Shown: positions 1 to 6,265, counted from the stretch's first letter. The stretch: DNA of 13,879 nt from JABISG01 sp963581435 (GCA_963581435.1 CAUZOL010000173.1:1-13879); one strand, 5' to 3'. Program-made: numbers and translations. Notes: generated by a model from the letters alone, not told the origin.

Positions 1-39
1 CGCAATGATCTGGTCCACCGTGTGTCGGTTTTGCTTCAT
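1..39 (-). CDS. IS3-family transposase OrfA, N-terminal fragment (cut by window edge)
   Basis: Reading the minus strand from an ATG at 39 gives MKQNRHTVDQIIA and then leaves the window. The pattern basic-R-H/F-T-x-x-Q-I-I at the very N-terminus is the usual opening of IS3-family OrfA proteins, the small helix-turn-helix subunit that is joined to OrfB by a -1 frameshift to make the DDE transposase. A purine-rich GGAAAGGA lies about 10 bases upstream of the ATG and can serve as ribosome binding site. Only 13 residues are visible, so whether the element is intact cannot be judged. The call rests on this short motif and on the leader structure beside it. Confidence 0.6.
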   Translation of the reverse strand, partial: MKQNRHTVDQIIA

Positions 40-99
40 CTCAAAAAATCCTTTCCGGGCTTTCAACCCGGTTGAGATTCTCTCACTCGGCGTGGATCA
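1..99 (-). mobile_element. 5' end of an IS3-family insertion sequence
   Basis: Upstream of the OrfA start the minus strand carries a roughly 60-base leader with a small hairpin (arms CCGGG/CCCGG at 55-59 and 67-71). Such hairpins occur in IS leaders, where they can block read-in transcription and translation. IS3-family terminal repeats begin with TG, and TGATCCACGCCGAG (minus strand, starting at position 99) is a plausible tip. The exact boundary is inferred. Neither the second terminal repeat nor a target duplication is visible, because the rest of the element lies left of the window. Confidence 0.4.
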
Positions 100-160
100 A
101 TTAAAGGGGGGAAGGTCAGCTCCATTGTTCTGGTTGTTGCGTATCGAAACTCAGGAATCA

Positions 161-176
161 GGGGGCTTACGCCCCC
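161..176. terminator. GC-rich hairpin beyond the nrdJ 3' end
   Basis: A perfect 6-bp stem GGGGGC/GCCCCC encloses the tetraloop TTAC. On the minus strand it lies 35-50 bases past the nrdJ stop, just beyond the family A hairpin at 187-209. No clear U tract follows, so termination activity is inferred from position and stem strength only. Confidence 0.35.
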
Positions 177-186
177 CGCTCGCCTG

Positions 187-209
187 GCTGCGACTTGTTG
201 AGTCGCAGC
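187..209 (-). repeat. Family A hairpin repeat, copy A1 (after nrdJ)
   Basis: Arms GCTGCGACT (187-195) and AGTCGCAGC (201-209) form a perfect 9-bp stem with a 5-base loop. It starts two bases after the nrdJ TAA stop on the minus strand. The same element, with variant stems, occurs at 3649-3691, 4567-4589 and 4626-4648, each time next to a minus-strand gene end. It may act as a 3'-end mRNA structure. Confidence 0.75.
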
Positions 210-211
210 TG

Positions 212-3184
212 TTAACTACATCCCATTGAATTCCCGCAGTTGTGGCATAGGTAACAGTTGCCGTTTCTTACGGTGATCGCCCCGCAGTTGTCGCAGCCGG
301 GGGCGTCGGCCTGGAAGTTGGCGAACTGCTTGCTGCGGACTTGTGGGGTCTGGCCGTCTTCGGCCAATTGCAATTCGTTACCCGTCAGGGTGTTGGTCGT
401 GCTGCCTTGCCCGTTGTTGACGGCCGATGCGATGGCCGTCAGTTCGCGGACAACGTCGGCAGCCGTGTTGGCGTTAGGCTCCGCCGAGTCGCCCTCGCTG
501 CCTTCTGCGGCTGATTTCGTCGCAGCTGCGCCTTCTCGCTTCGGTGTGTTGGCTTCGCGGTAACCGGGGATGAACTGGATTCCCAGCCAGCGGAAGATGT
601 AATCGACCACGCTTTTGGCGTTGGGAATGTCGGGATTGCCCGTCCATCCGGCCGGCTCGAACCGCATGTGCGCGAACTTGCTTTCCAACGCATCGAGCGG
701 CACACCGTATTGCAGCGACATGGAAGTCAGCGTGCCGATGGTGTCCATCAACCCGCCAATGGTGCTGCCCTCTTTCGCCATGGTGATGAACAACTCACCG
801 GGATGTCCATCTTCAAACAGACCGACGGTGATGTAACCCTCGTGTCCGCCGACGGAGAACTTGTGGGTGAGGGAATGCCGGGTTGCGGGAAGACGGCGTC
901 GCGTGAGTCGGCCTTCGGCCTCGTCGGCAGCCGCCTTCGACTTGTCGCCTTCCTTCGTGGTTCCCAACGGCTGGCTTTGCTTGGAGCCGTCGCGGTAAAT
1001 CGCGAGTGCTTTCAGGCCCAGTTTCCAGCCTTCGGTGTAGGCCTCTTGAATGTCCTGGACGGTCGAATCCTCAGGCATATTGACCGTTTTGGAGATCGCC
1101 CCGGAGAGGAACGGTTGGGCGGCCGCCATCATGGTGATGTGTGCCCGCCACGGAATTGTCCGAGTGCCGTTGGCCGGTTTGAAGGCACAATCGAAGACCG
1201 GCAGATCCTCATCTTTGAATCCCGGTGCCCCTTCGATGGTGTCCTGTTTCTCGATGTAATCGAGAATGCCTTCGATTTCGGGTTGGTCATAACCGAGCGT
1301 CCCCAAAGCGTACGGCACGGTGCGGTTGACGATTTTCATCATGCCGCCGCCGGCCAGTTGCTTGTACTTCACCAGGGCGATGTCCGGCTCGATGCCGGTG
1401 GTGTCGCAGTCCATCATGAAGGCGATGGTGCCGGTCGGCGCGAGCACGGTGGCTTGCGCGTTGCGGTAACCGTGCCTTCTTCCGGATTGCAGACATTCAT
1501 TCCACACCTGCCGTGCGGCTTCACGCAATTCGGCGGGACACGCACGGTCGATGTGTTCGACCGAATCGCGGTGCATCTGCATCACGTCGAGCATGGGTTG
1601 CTCGTTTTCGCGATAACCGGCGAACGGGCCGAGGTGGGCGGCGATTTCGCTCGACGTGAGATACGCCTGCCCGTTGAGCAGCGCGGTGAGTGCCCCACAC
1701 ATGCCGCGGCCGGCATCGCTGTCGTAAGGAATGCCCATCGACATCAGCAGGCTGCCCAGGTTGGCAAAGCCGAGACCGAGCGGCCGGTACATGTGGCTGT
1801 TCTCGGCGATGGACGGCGTGGGATAGCTGGCGTGATCGACGAGGATTTCCTGCGCGGTGAGGAAAATGGACGCTGCCCGGCGATAGCGTTCCACGTCGAA
1901 GGTGCCGTCTTCTCCCACCATCTTTTTTAAGTTGATGCTGGAGAGATTGCAGGCGGTGTCGTCGAGGAACATGTACTCGCTGCAGGGGTTCGATGCGTTG
2001 ATCGGTCCGCTGTTGCTGCAGGTGTGCCAGTTGTTAATGATCGTGTCGAATTGCACACCGGGGTCGCCGCAGTACCAGGTTCCTTTGGCGATCTCGTGCA
2101 TCAGTTCGCGAGCATCGAATTCGGGGCCAGACTGATCGGAATCGGTGACCCAGTGTGTCTGCCATTTGCCGTCGTCGATGACGGCCTGCATGAACTCGTC
2201 GCTGAGACGAACCGACAGGTTGGCATTCTGGAACATAATGGACGAATAAGCTTCGCCGTTGAAGTTCGACTCGTACTCGCCGCTGTCGATGAGCGTGCGG
2301 GCTTTCTTCTCTTCCTTTGACTTTGCCTGGATGAATTCGAGTACGTCGGGATGCCAGTCTTTGAGCGACTGCATTTTGGCGGCGCGTCGCGTTTTTCCGC
2401 CCGATTTGACGACGGCGGCAATCTGGTCGAAGACACGCATGAACGACAACGGCCCCGAAGGAACACCGCCGCCGGAGAGTTTCTCGCGAGCGCTGCGCAA
2501 CGTGGAGAGATCGGTACCGGTTCCCGAGCCGAATTTGAACAGCATCGCCTCGCTCTTGGCGAGACTCATGATGGCTTCCATGTTGTCATCGACCGACTGA
2601 ATGAAGCAGGCCGAACCTTGCGGGTATTCGTAGGGCGATTCGGGCCGGTGAATGCTGCGGGTTTTCGGATCGAAGTGATAATTGCCCCGCGAACCCTTCA
2701 CGCCGTACTGATGATACAGGCCCACGTTGAACCAGACCGGCGAATTGAACGCCCCGTGCTGATGCAGGCAGAGCCAGGCCAACTCGCGATAGAAGTTTTC
2801 GCCGTCATCGGCCGAGGCGAAGTAACCGTCGTCGATGCCCCAGTCGGCAATGGTGCGGGCAACGCGGTAGATAACCTGCTGCACGCTGGTTTCGCGTTCG
2901 GGCGTGCCCGGCTCACCGTAGAAATATTTGCTGACGACGACATTGGTTGCCAGCGGACTCCAGTCGGCGGGAATCTGGCAATCGGTCTGCTCGAACAGCA
3001 CGTCGCCGTTTTCTTCTTTAATCTGCGCGGTTCGCGATTCCCATTCGACGGTGTCGAAGGGATCGGCATCGGCCGGGCAGAAGTAAGGTTCAACATTCAT
3101 GGCAGTTGCCGCCGTTATCTTGTGGCCATTATTTCCGTTGGCCTTAACTGCGAGTCCGTCCGCCGCTCCTGTGGGTTGGTGCAT
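212..3184 (-). CDS. nrdJ: Adenosylcobalamin-dependent (class II) ribonucleoside-diphosphate reductase
   Basis: This 990-residue cytoplasmic enzyme reduces ribonucleotides to deoxyribonucleotides, using coenzyme B12 to create the thiyl radical, so it needs no oxygen or separate radical subunit. The radical-site motif NPCSE is at residues 399-403 (Cys401, Glu403). The redox cysteine pair is Cys193 (in GSACFIQ) and Cys412 (in ACNLSS). The 11-residue spacing of Cys401 to Cys412 is as I recall for the class II enzyme of Thermotoga. A PTGTI motif is at 583-587. After the catalytic core comes a low-complexity Ala/Glu/Ser linker (about 876-958), then a cysteine-rich tail with cysteines at 964, 967, 977, 980, 983 and 989, ending in GCS. 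That tail is typical of long NrdJ proteins and probably shuttles electrons to the active site. ATG 3184 is preferred over an internal ATG at 3100 because AAGGAG lies 7 bases upstream. The gene stands alone, and hairpins follow its stop. Confidence 0.97.
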   Translation of the reverse strand: MHQPTGAADGLAVKANGNNGHKITAATAMNVEPYFCPADADPFDTVEWESRTAQIKEENGDVLFEQTDCQIPADWSPLATNVVVSKYFYGEPGTPERETSVQQVIYRVARTIADWGIDDGYFASADDGENFYRELAWLCLHQHGAFNSPVWFNVGLYHQYGVKGSRGNYHFDPKTRSIHRPESPYEYPQGSACFIQSVDDNMEAIMSLAKSEAMLFKFGSGTGTDLSTLRSAREKLSGGGVPSGPLSFMRVFDQIAAVVKSGGKTRRAAKMQSLKDWHPDVLEFIQAKSKEEKKARTLIDSGEYESNFNGEAYSSIMFQNANLSVRLSDEFMQAVIDDGKWQTHWVTDSDQSGPEFDARELMHEIAKGTWYCGDPGVQFDTIINNWHTCSNSGPINASNPCSEYMFLDDTACNLSSINLKKMVGEDGTFDVERYRRAASIFLTAQEILVDHASYPTPSIAENSHMYRPLGLGFANLGSLLMSMGIPYDSDAGRGMCGALTALLNGQAYLTSSEIAAHLGPFAGYRENEQPMLDVMQMHRDSVEHIDRACPAELREAARQVWNECLQSGRRHGYRNAQATVLAPTGTIAFMMDCDTTGIEPDIALVKYKQLAGGGMMKIVNRTVPYALGTLGYDQPEIEGILDYIEKQDTIEGAPGFKDEDLPVFDCAFKPANGTRTIPWRAHITMMAAAQPFLSGAISKTVNMPEDSTVQDIQEAYTEGWKLGLKALAIYRDGSKQSQPLGTTKEGDKSKAAADEAEGRLTRRRLPATRHSLTHKFSVGGHEGYITVGLFEDGHPGELFITMAKEGSTIGGLMDTIGTLTSMSLQYGVPLDALESKFAHMRFEPAGWTGNPDIPNAKSVVDYIFRWLGIQFIPGYREANTPKREGAAATKSAAEGSEGDSAEPNANTAADVVRELTAIASAVNNGQGSTTNTLTGNELQLAEDGQTPQVRSKQFANFQADAPGCDNCGAITVRNGNCYLCHNCGNSMGCS

Positions 3185-3190
3185 CGTGCA

Positions 3191-3196
3191 CTCCTT
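3191..3196 (-). promoter_or_regulatory. Ribosome binding site of nrdJ
   Basis: The plus strand reads CTCCTT, that is AAGGAG on the minus strand, with 6-7 bases to the ATG at 3184. It is the strongest Shine-Dalgarno match among the minus-strand genes. It decides the start: the alternative ATG at 3100 has no comparable site. Confidence 0.8.
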
Positions 3197-3380
3197 ACTA
3201 ATTGCTGAGAGTCGAAAGTTGAGAGTTTAGTAGAGTCAAGAGCTGAGTGTCTGGAGCCAGAAGCCTCTTGCTGTTTTGCAGCCCTTTGCTGGTGGCCAGC
3301 GATTTCACCTCAGCGCATGCAGAATCTGCGGGCCTGAAGGGGGGAATCGCCGAAGGCGAGTATGTTTCCGTATACTATTG

Positions 3381-3398
3381 TCGGCTGGGGTCAGCCGA
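3381..3398. other. Hairpin in the putative nrdJ leader
   Basis: TCGGCTG (3381-3387) and CAGCCGA (3392-3398) form a perfect 7-bp stem around a GGGT loop. It lies between the candidate promoter and the nrdJ start, so it would be part of the 5' untranslated RNA of about 250 bases if that promoter is real. No known riboswitch class is recognised. Confidence 0.4.
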
Positions 3399-3405
3399 AA
3401 TTCAA

Positions 3406-3452
3406 CCACAATCCGTTGGGGAATACGTTTTTTTGAATACTAGATATTGTGA
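3406..3452 (-). promoter_or_regulatory. Tandem NrdR-box-like sites upstream of nrdJ
   Basis: Site 1, ATACTAGATATTGTGA (3437-3452), matches the published NrdR consensus acaCwAtATaTwGtgt at 13 of 16 positions by eye. Site 2, CCACAATCCGTTGGGG (3406-3421), matches at 10 of 16, keeping the outer arms CAAT/TTG but not the centre. Their centres are exactly 31 bp apart, and paired boxes about 31-32 bp apart are the known arrangement for the ATP/dATP-sensing repressor NrdR. The only gene immediately downstream on the minus strand is nrdJ. The second box is weak and the gap to the nrdJ ATG is long, so this is a prediction. Confidence 0.5.
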
Positions 3453-3469
3453 TACGCGAGATTCGCCAA
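3441..3469 (-). promoter_or_regulatory. Candidate promoter of nrdJ
   Basis: The minus strand shows TTGGCG (plus coordinates 3464-3469), a 17-base spacer and TATCTA (3441-3446). The -35 is fair and the -10 poor (3 of 6). Its -10 overlaps the better NrdR-like box, the geometry expected for repression. It would give a leader of about 250 bases. Confidence 0.3.
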
Positions 3470-3648
3470 TATAAATCGGCCAGCTGAAATGTCAAGGTGA
3501 GGTTAACCGAAAAATTGATCTTGATTCACCAAAATCGACGTAAGTGGGCTAACCGAACTGGACTTAATTCGTTCAGATTTTTTGACAGAGAAATGAAGAT
3601 TTGGCGAACCGCCGGGAAACTGGGCGGAATGCAAAAACTGGACGAAAG

Positions 3649-3691
3649 CTGCGACTCAACGGGTCGCAGGCTGCGATGCGTTGCATCTCAG
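3649..3691 (-). repeat. Family A hairpin repeat, tandem copies A2a and A2b (after the tRNase Z-like gene)
   Basis: Two hairpins lie back to back. The first, 3649-3669, has arms CTGCGACTC/GGGTCGCAG around AAC. The second, 3671-3691, has arms CTGCGATGC/GCATCTCAG around GTT, with one mismatch. They begin nine bases after the TAG stop of the minus-strand gene ending at 3700. The first has the GACT-type core seen in A1 and A4; the second has the GATGC-type core seen in A3. Confidence 0.65.
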
Positions 3692-3699
3692 CTGCGGTA

Positions 3700-4542
3700 C
3701 TACAACCACAACTTGACGCGTTCTTTCAGCACGGACGGCAATCGCTGGCCGACGGCGTTTTCGACCTGTCGCTCGTGATAGCGCGTGCTGAAGTGGGCGA
3801 GGATGATCAACTCGTTCTGAAAACGGTCGGCCCGCTCGATGATGTCGTCCAGATGCATGTGGCCGAACTTGTGGATCTTTTCTTTGCGGTGCTCAGGGCG
3901 GAAGAAGGTCATTTCGGTGATGAGAATGCGGGACTCGTACACCGGCGGGTAGCCATCCAGACCGGCCGGAGCGGTGTCGCCCGTGTAGCAGACGATCGGT
4001 ACACGGATTTCCTGGGTGACTTCTTCGCCGCCCATCCGTCGGTCGCGAATTTCGTCCTGTGAAAGTCCTTCCAATTCCGGCTTGAGCTTTTTCCGGCAGT
4101 CCCAAACCACGTATCCCACGGAGGGTACTGTGTGTTTGGTCTCGAAGACGGTGACGACGTGTTCGCGGCTGAGGGTGATTTCATCGCCCGGCTTCACGCC
4201 AATCAGGTCGCACATCATCCGCCCGCGATCCAGATTCTGCCAACTGCGGAGCATCCGCTCGACGTTGTCGCGGGCGGCCTCGGGAACGTAGATGGTGGGC
4301 GGGTCCATCTTCATCATTCGCCGCCGTGCGACGTACACCGGCAGTGCGGCCATGTGGTCGAGATGGGCGTGCGTAATGAAGAACGTCTGTGTTCCCATGA
4401 ACGACCAGGGGCTGCCACCCAGGTCGAACCCGAGTTTCAGTTCGGGAATTCGCCAGTACGACTGCACGGCCGCCCGGGAATAACCTTCAATGGTTAGCCC
4501 TTTGTATTCAAGCGTGCTGAGGGGCAGGTTTTCGATGTTCAC
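3700..4542 (-). CDS. Metallo-beta-lactamase-fold hydrolase, short tRNase Z-like (TRZ1-type)
   Basis: This is a 280-residue soluble protein. The zinc-binding motif HAHLDH is at 58-63. Further likely ligands are His137, Asp189 (in YTGDT) and His250 (in AHFSTRY). From memory, the whole length lines up with plant cytosolic tRNase Z (TRZ1), also about 280 residues. Shared features include GFDLG before the motif, LPVYVARR with KMDPPTI after it, a GYVV segment, GLSQDEI, and the final GHMHLDDI and HFSTRY blocks. tRNase Z removes the 3' trailer from precursor tRNA; that activity here is inferred. The start is taken as GTG 4542. The upstream GTG at 4605 would translate the family A palindrome (CDALHRSYT), which is not plausible coding. 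The ribosome binding site is weak. The gene follows the oxidoreductase by 115 bases and has hairpins on both sides. Confidence 0.8.
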   Translation of the reverse strand: MNIENLPLSTLEYKGLTIEGYSRAAVQSYWRIPELKLGFDLGGSPWSFMGTQTFFITHAHLDHMAALPVYVARRRMMKMDPPTIYVPEAARDNVERMLRSWQNLDRGRMMCDLIGVKPGDEITLSREHVVTVFETKHTVPSVGYVVWDCRKKLKPELEGLSQDEIRDRRMGGEEVTQEIRVPIVCYTGDTAPAGLDGYPPVYESRILITEMTFFRPEHRKEKIHKFGHMHLDDIIERADRFQNELIILAHFSTRYHERQVENAVGQRLPSVLKERVKLWL

Positions 4543-4566
4543 GATAAAAGAGTTCTCACAAGTGTA

Positions 4567-4589
4567 GCTGCGATGCAACGCATCGCAGC
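4567..4589 (-). repeat. Family A hairpin repeat, copy A3
   Basis: Arms GCTGCGATGC (4567-4576) and GCATCGCAGC (4580-4589) form a perfect 10-bp stem with loop AAC. It lies between the oxidoreductase stop and the tRNase Z-like start. Compared with A4, two adjacent stem pairs differ in both arms (CT/AG in A4, TG/CA here), so pairing is kept while sequence changes. Confidence 0.75.
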
Positions 4590-4625
4590 GCGTGAAGCAC
4601 GTCACGTTTCAGAAGGGCATCGCAC

Positions 4626-4648
4626 GCTGCGACTCATTGAGTCGCAGC
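4626..4648 (-). repeat. Family A hairpin repeat, copy A4 (after the oxidoreductase)
   Basis: Arms GCTGCGACTC (4626-4635) and GAGTCGCAGC (4639-4648) form a perfect 10-bp stem around ATT. It begins 9 bases past the TAG stop of the oxidoreductase on the minus strand and is preceded there by TTAACAACA, close to the TTAACA before A1. A smaller hairpin, CGTGA/TCACG (4591-4606), lies between A4 and A3, so 4567-4648 may be one composite element. Confidence 0.75.
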
Positions 4649-4657
4649 TGTTGTTAA

Positions 4658-5707
4658 CTAACCAACCTTGACGAGGCGTCCCGTCGTGATGCTTTTGGCC
4701 TCGGCGGCGCACAGTTGCAGGGCGTCACGGGCTAGAGTGCCGGAAAGAATCAAAGGTTCGCGGTTTTGCTTCACACCATCGGCTGCCGTCTGAAGTTCCG
4801 TCGTGAATGCCGAATACCATTCGGTTCCGCCCTTCAGCTTGGGCTGCGTCACTTTGCCGCGGTTGTTGATTAACGTCAACGGCCGATCGACGACCCACTC
4901 GCCACCGATGGTGCCGGCGTTGTAAAGCACAGTGGCTTTCTCGAAATACAGCTCGAACCCGTGTGCAAACTGCAATCCGCCGGCGGCAATCCCGCCACTG
5001 ACACAGGTTACCGCCAATTCGGGGTCGTCGTAAACGTATTGTGTGTGAACGTGGTTCACCATTCCGTCATCGACAATGCCGCGCGAAAAGACCTTGCTCG
5101 GCACCCCGCACGCCAGGCCAATGAAATGATTGTCGTGAATATGCAGGTCGATTCCCCAGCCGCCCAGCTTGCGATAGTCGGCCATGTCCTTCGACCAATC
5201 GGGGGGTGAAATGACGCGGCGAAAATGTGCCGCTTTCAGTTTGCCGTATTTGCCACTCTGTACACGTTCGGTGACGAATCGAAATTCCGGGAAGAAGGGC
5301 AGCACGTGGGCCACCATCAGCAGCCGCTTGGCATTCTGGGCCGCCTTCACCATGTGGTTGGCCGCTTTGACATCGATTGCGATCGGTTTTTCAACCAGCG
5401 TATGCTTGCCGGCCTTCAGCGATTCCAGCACGACCGATTCGTGCTTGTCGGTTGGCAGGCAAATATCGACCAGATCGATGTCCGGATCGGCCAGAAGATC
5501 GTGGTAATCCGAATACTTCTTGACCTTCGACAGATCGACCTTCCCGCCGCGCGGCCCGAAATTCCCCTGGATGCTGATCCAGTCGCCCGCCAGTTTCTTC
5601 TGGTTGCGAGTCGCGATGGCGGTCACTTTGGCACCGCGGAGCTTCCGCGCTCCCGAGAAATGGGTGTAACCCATGAAGCCGACGCCGATGATTCCGATGC
5701 GTACCAT
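4658..5707 (-). CDS. Gfo/Idh/MocA-family NAD(P)-dependent oxidoreductase
   Basis: This is a 349-residue cytoplasmic dehydrogenase. The N-terminal Rossmann fold starts at residue 2, with GVGFMG (8-13) as the dinucleotide-binding loop. The family motif EKP is at 106-108, and the catalytic-type segment GGWGIDLHIHD at 182-192 supplies Asp187 and His191. Relatives oxidise or reduce sugars, inositols and similar polyols; the substrate cannot be read from the sequence. ATG 5707 is chosen because it begins exactly at the Rossmann strand (VRIGIIG) and has AAGGA 7 bases upstream. An in-frame TTG at 5734 would translate that ribosome binding site into a Lys-rich stub. No Tat or Sec signal is present, unlike many planctomycete paralogues. 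The gene is transcribed away from csrA. Confidence 0.92.
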   Translation of the reverse strand: MVRIGIIGVGFMGYTHFSGARKLRGAKVTAIATRNQKKLAGDWISIQGNFGPRGGKVDLSKVKKYSDYHDLLADPDIDLVDICLPTDKHESVVLESLKAGKHTLVEKPIAIDVKAANHMVKAAQNAKRLLMVAHVLPFFPEFRFVTERVQSGKYGKLKAAHFRRVISPPDWSKDMADYRKLGGWGIDLHIHDNHFIGLACGVPSKVFSRGIVDDGMVNHVHTQYVYDDPELAVTCVSGGIAAGGLQFAHGFELYFEKATVLYNAGTIGGEWVVDRPLTLINNRGKVTQPKLKGGTEWYSAFTTELQTAADGVKQNREPLILSGTLARDALQLCAAEAKSITTGRLVKVG

Positions 5708-5831
5708 TTGTTTTTCCTTTTTCCTTGGGCTCAACGGTTCACCAGCATTGTTGTCTTTCTGTGTTGAGTCAAGCGGATCGACTTTAAGTTTTCAGCGGGT
5801 GAGAAGAAACAGTCGCTCCCTATGCGGCCGA

Positions 5832-5844
5832 CCCCCCCCCCCCC
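5832..5844. repeat. Homopolymer tract of 13 C
   Basis: Thirteen consecutive C (G on the minus strand) lie 125 bases upstream of the oxidoreductase ATG and 422 bases before csrA. It is the only such homopolymer in the window. Such tracts can slip during replication, and they are also prone to sequencing error. Confidence 0.9.
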
Positions 5845-5867
5845 ACAGGGTTGCACGTCTTCCTGGC

Positions 5868-5927
5868 ACACCTGCCTGAATATTGGGCTGCCTGATTCCT
5901 GGGCAGCCCGACGGGCGGTGCAGGTGT
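5868..5927. other. Two-tier hairpin in the csrA/oxidoreductase intergenic region
   Basis: An outer perfect 8-bp stem, ACACCTGC (5868-5875) with GCAGGTGT (5920-5927), encloses an inner perfect 8-bp stem, GGGCTGCC (5885-5892) with GGCAGCCC (5902-5909). The internal loops are 9 and 10 bases. It could be a structured RNA, a transcription barrier between divergent genes, or a protein-binding palindrome pair. Its orientation and function are unknown. Confidence 0.5.
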
Positions 5928-6199
5928 CGTTTTGCCGGGCTGGGTCGCTCACGATTGGGTTTGTGTTTTCAATTCGTTTCACCGTAAGGGGTTATGGGTC
6001 GTGTTTTTTGGCCGCGAGCTGCTGGCGTCCCGTCTGGCGCGATTGTCTGGGCTGTGCATTATTCTCCGAATCCCCGTGTAAACTCTCCGGATAGGGCTAG
6101 ATTTCCTGATCGCAGAACCGTTATCTTAATGACAACGTATTCGCTTTGACGACAGTTGGGGTGGCGGGAAGGTTGCCGAGACGAGCTAGGGCAGTCGCA

Positions 6200-6256
6200 G
6201 GATGTGAAGCCCATTCGCGCCACCATGGAAGTTACCGAAATGACCTATGGAAGGAG
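6200..6256 (+). promoter_or_regulatory. csrA leader: ribosome binding site overlapped by GGA motifs
   Basis: GGAAGGAG (6249-6256) holds the Shine-Dalgarno AAGGAG, 9 bases before the csrA ATG, and two overlapping GGA triplets. Further GGA triplets lie at 6227 (ATGGAAG) and 6200 (AGGAT). CsrA dimers bind GGA motifs, often two at once, and occlude ribosome binding sites. Autorepression is therefore plausible here, though no hairpin presenting the GGAs was clearly found. Confidence 0.5.
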
Positions 6257-6265
6257 TCAATTGCT

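Larger units (their letters stand above)
3185..3699. other. Intergenic region upstream of nrdJ (515 bases), no gene seen
   Basis: No convincing coding sequence is visible here. It holds the nrdJ ribosome binding site, a pyrimidine-rich stretch on the minus strand with repeated CTCAACT/GACTCT-like words (about 3207-3250), small hairpins at 3288-3300, 3347-3359 and 3381-3398, and a candidate promoter with NrdR-like boxes at 3406-3469. The family A hairpins of the neighbouring gene lie at 3649-3691. I looked on the minus strand for the B12-box signature of a cobalamin riboswitch (AGCCAGGAGACCTGCC-like) and did not find one. The stretch 3480-3645 is AT-richer and shows nothing I can name beyond two short direct repeats TAACCGAA (3504, 3550). 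Confidence 0.6.
5708..6265. other. Divergent intergenic region between the oxidoreductase and csrA, no gene seen
   Basis: This 558-base region must hold the promoters of both flanking genes. It contains a 13-C run, a two-tier hairpin and, near its right end, four GGA triplets before csrA. A minus-strand reading frame of 83 codons crosses it, but the homopolymer makes part of it poly-Gly and it shows no recognisable domain, so it is not called. I see only a TTGACT box on the minus strand (5767-5772) without a good -10, and no convincing promoter for csrA. Positions 5945-6180 show nothing I can name. Confidence 0.55.

Noticed and set aside
668..1930. Long plus-strand frame of 420 codons opposite nrdJ
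   Set aside because: It is antisense to the conserved catalytic core of nrdJ; its His/Arg/Gly-rich translation is typical of a GC-rich shadow frame.
3247..3474. Plus-strand open frame of 75 codons in the nrdJ upstream region
   Set aside because: It crosses the leader hairpins and NrdR-like boxes, has no good ribosome binding site and no recognisable domain.
3437..3479. A further NrdR-like match CCAATATAAAT near 3467
   Set aside because: It lies 27 bp from the best box, off the required 31-32 bp spacing, and lacks the right arm.
3504..3557. Direct repeats TAACCGAA at 3504-3511 and 3550-3557
   Set aside because: Eight bases in an AT-richer stretch are too short to support a function, and no further copies or symmetry were seen.
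4543..4605. Upstream GTG start adding 21 residues to the tRNase Z-like protein
   Set aside because: The added codons translate the family A palindrome, and the alignment with relatives begins after GTG 4542.
5865..5875. TGGCAC resembling a sigma-54 -24 element
   Set aside because: The GG to GC spacing is 7 rather than 10 bases, so the -12 element does not fit.
150..5901. Shared word TGATTCCTG beside the hairpin at 161-176 (minus strand) and in the inner loop at 5893-5901
   Set aside because: Nine bases shared once within 13.9 kb on both strands can be chance, and the surrounding structures differ.
5731..5982. Minus-strand frame of 83 codons upstream of the oxidoreductase
   Set aside because: It runs through the G homopolymer and both stems of the two-tier hairpin, has mixed composition and no domain, and overlaps the oxidoreductase leader.
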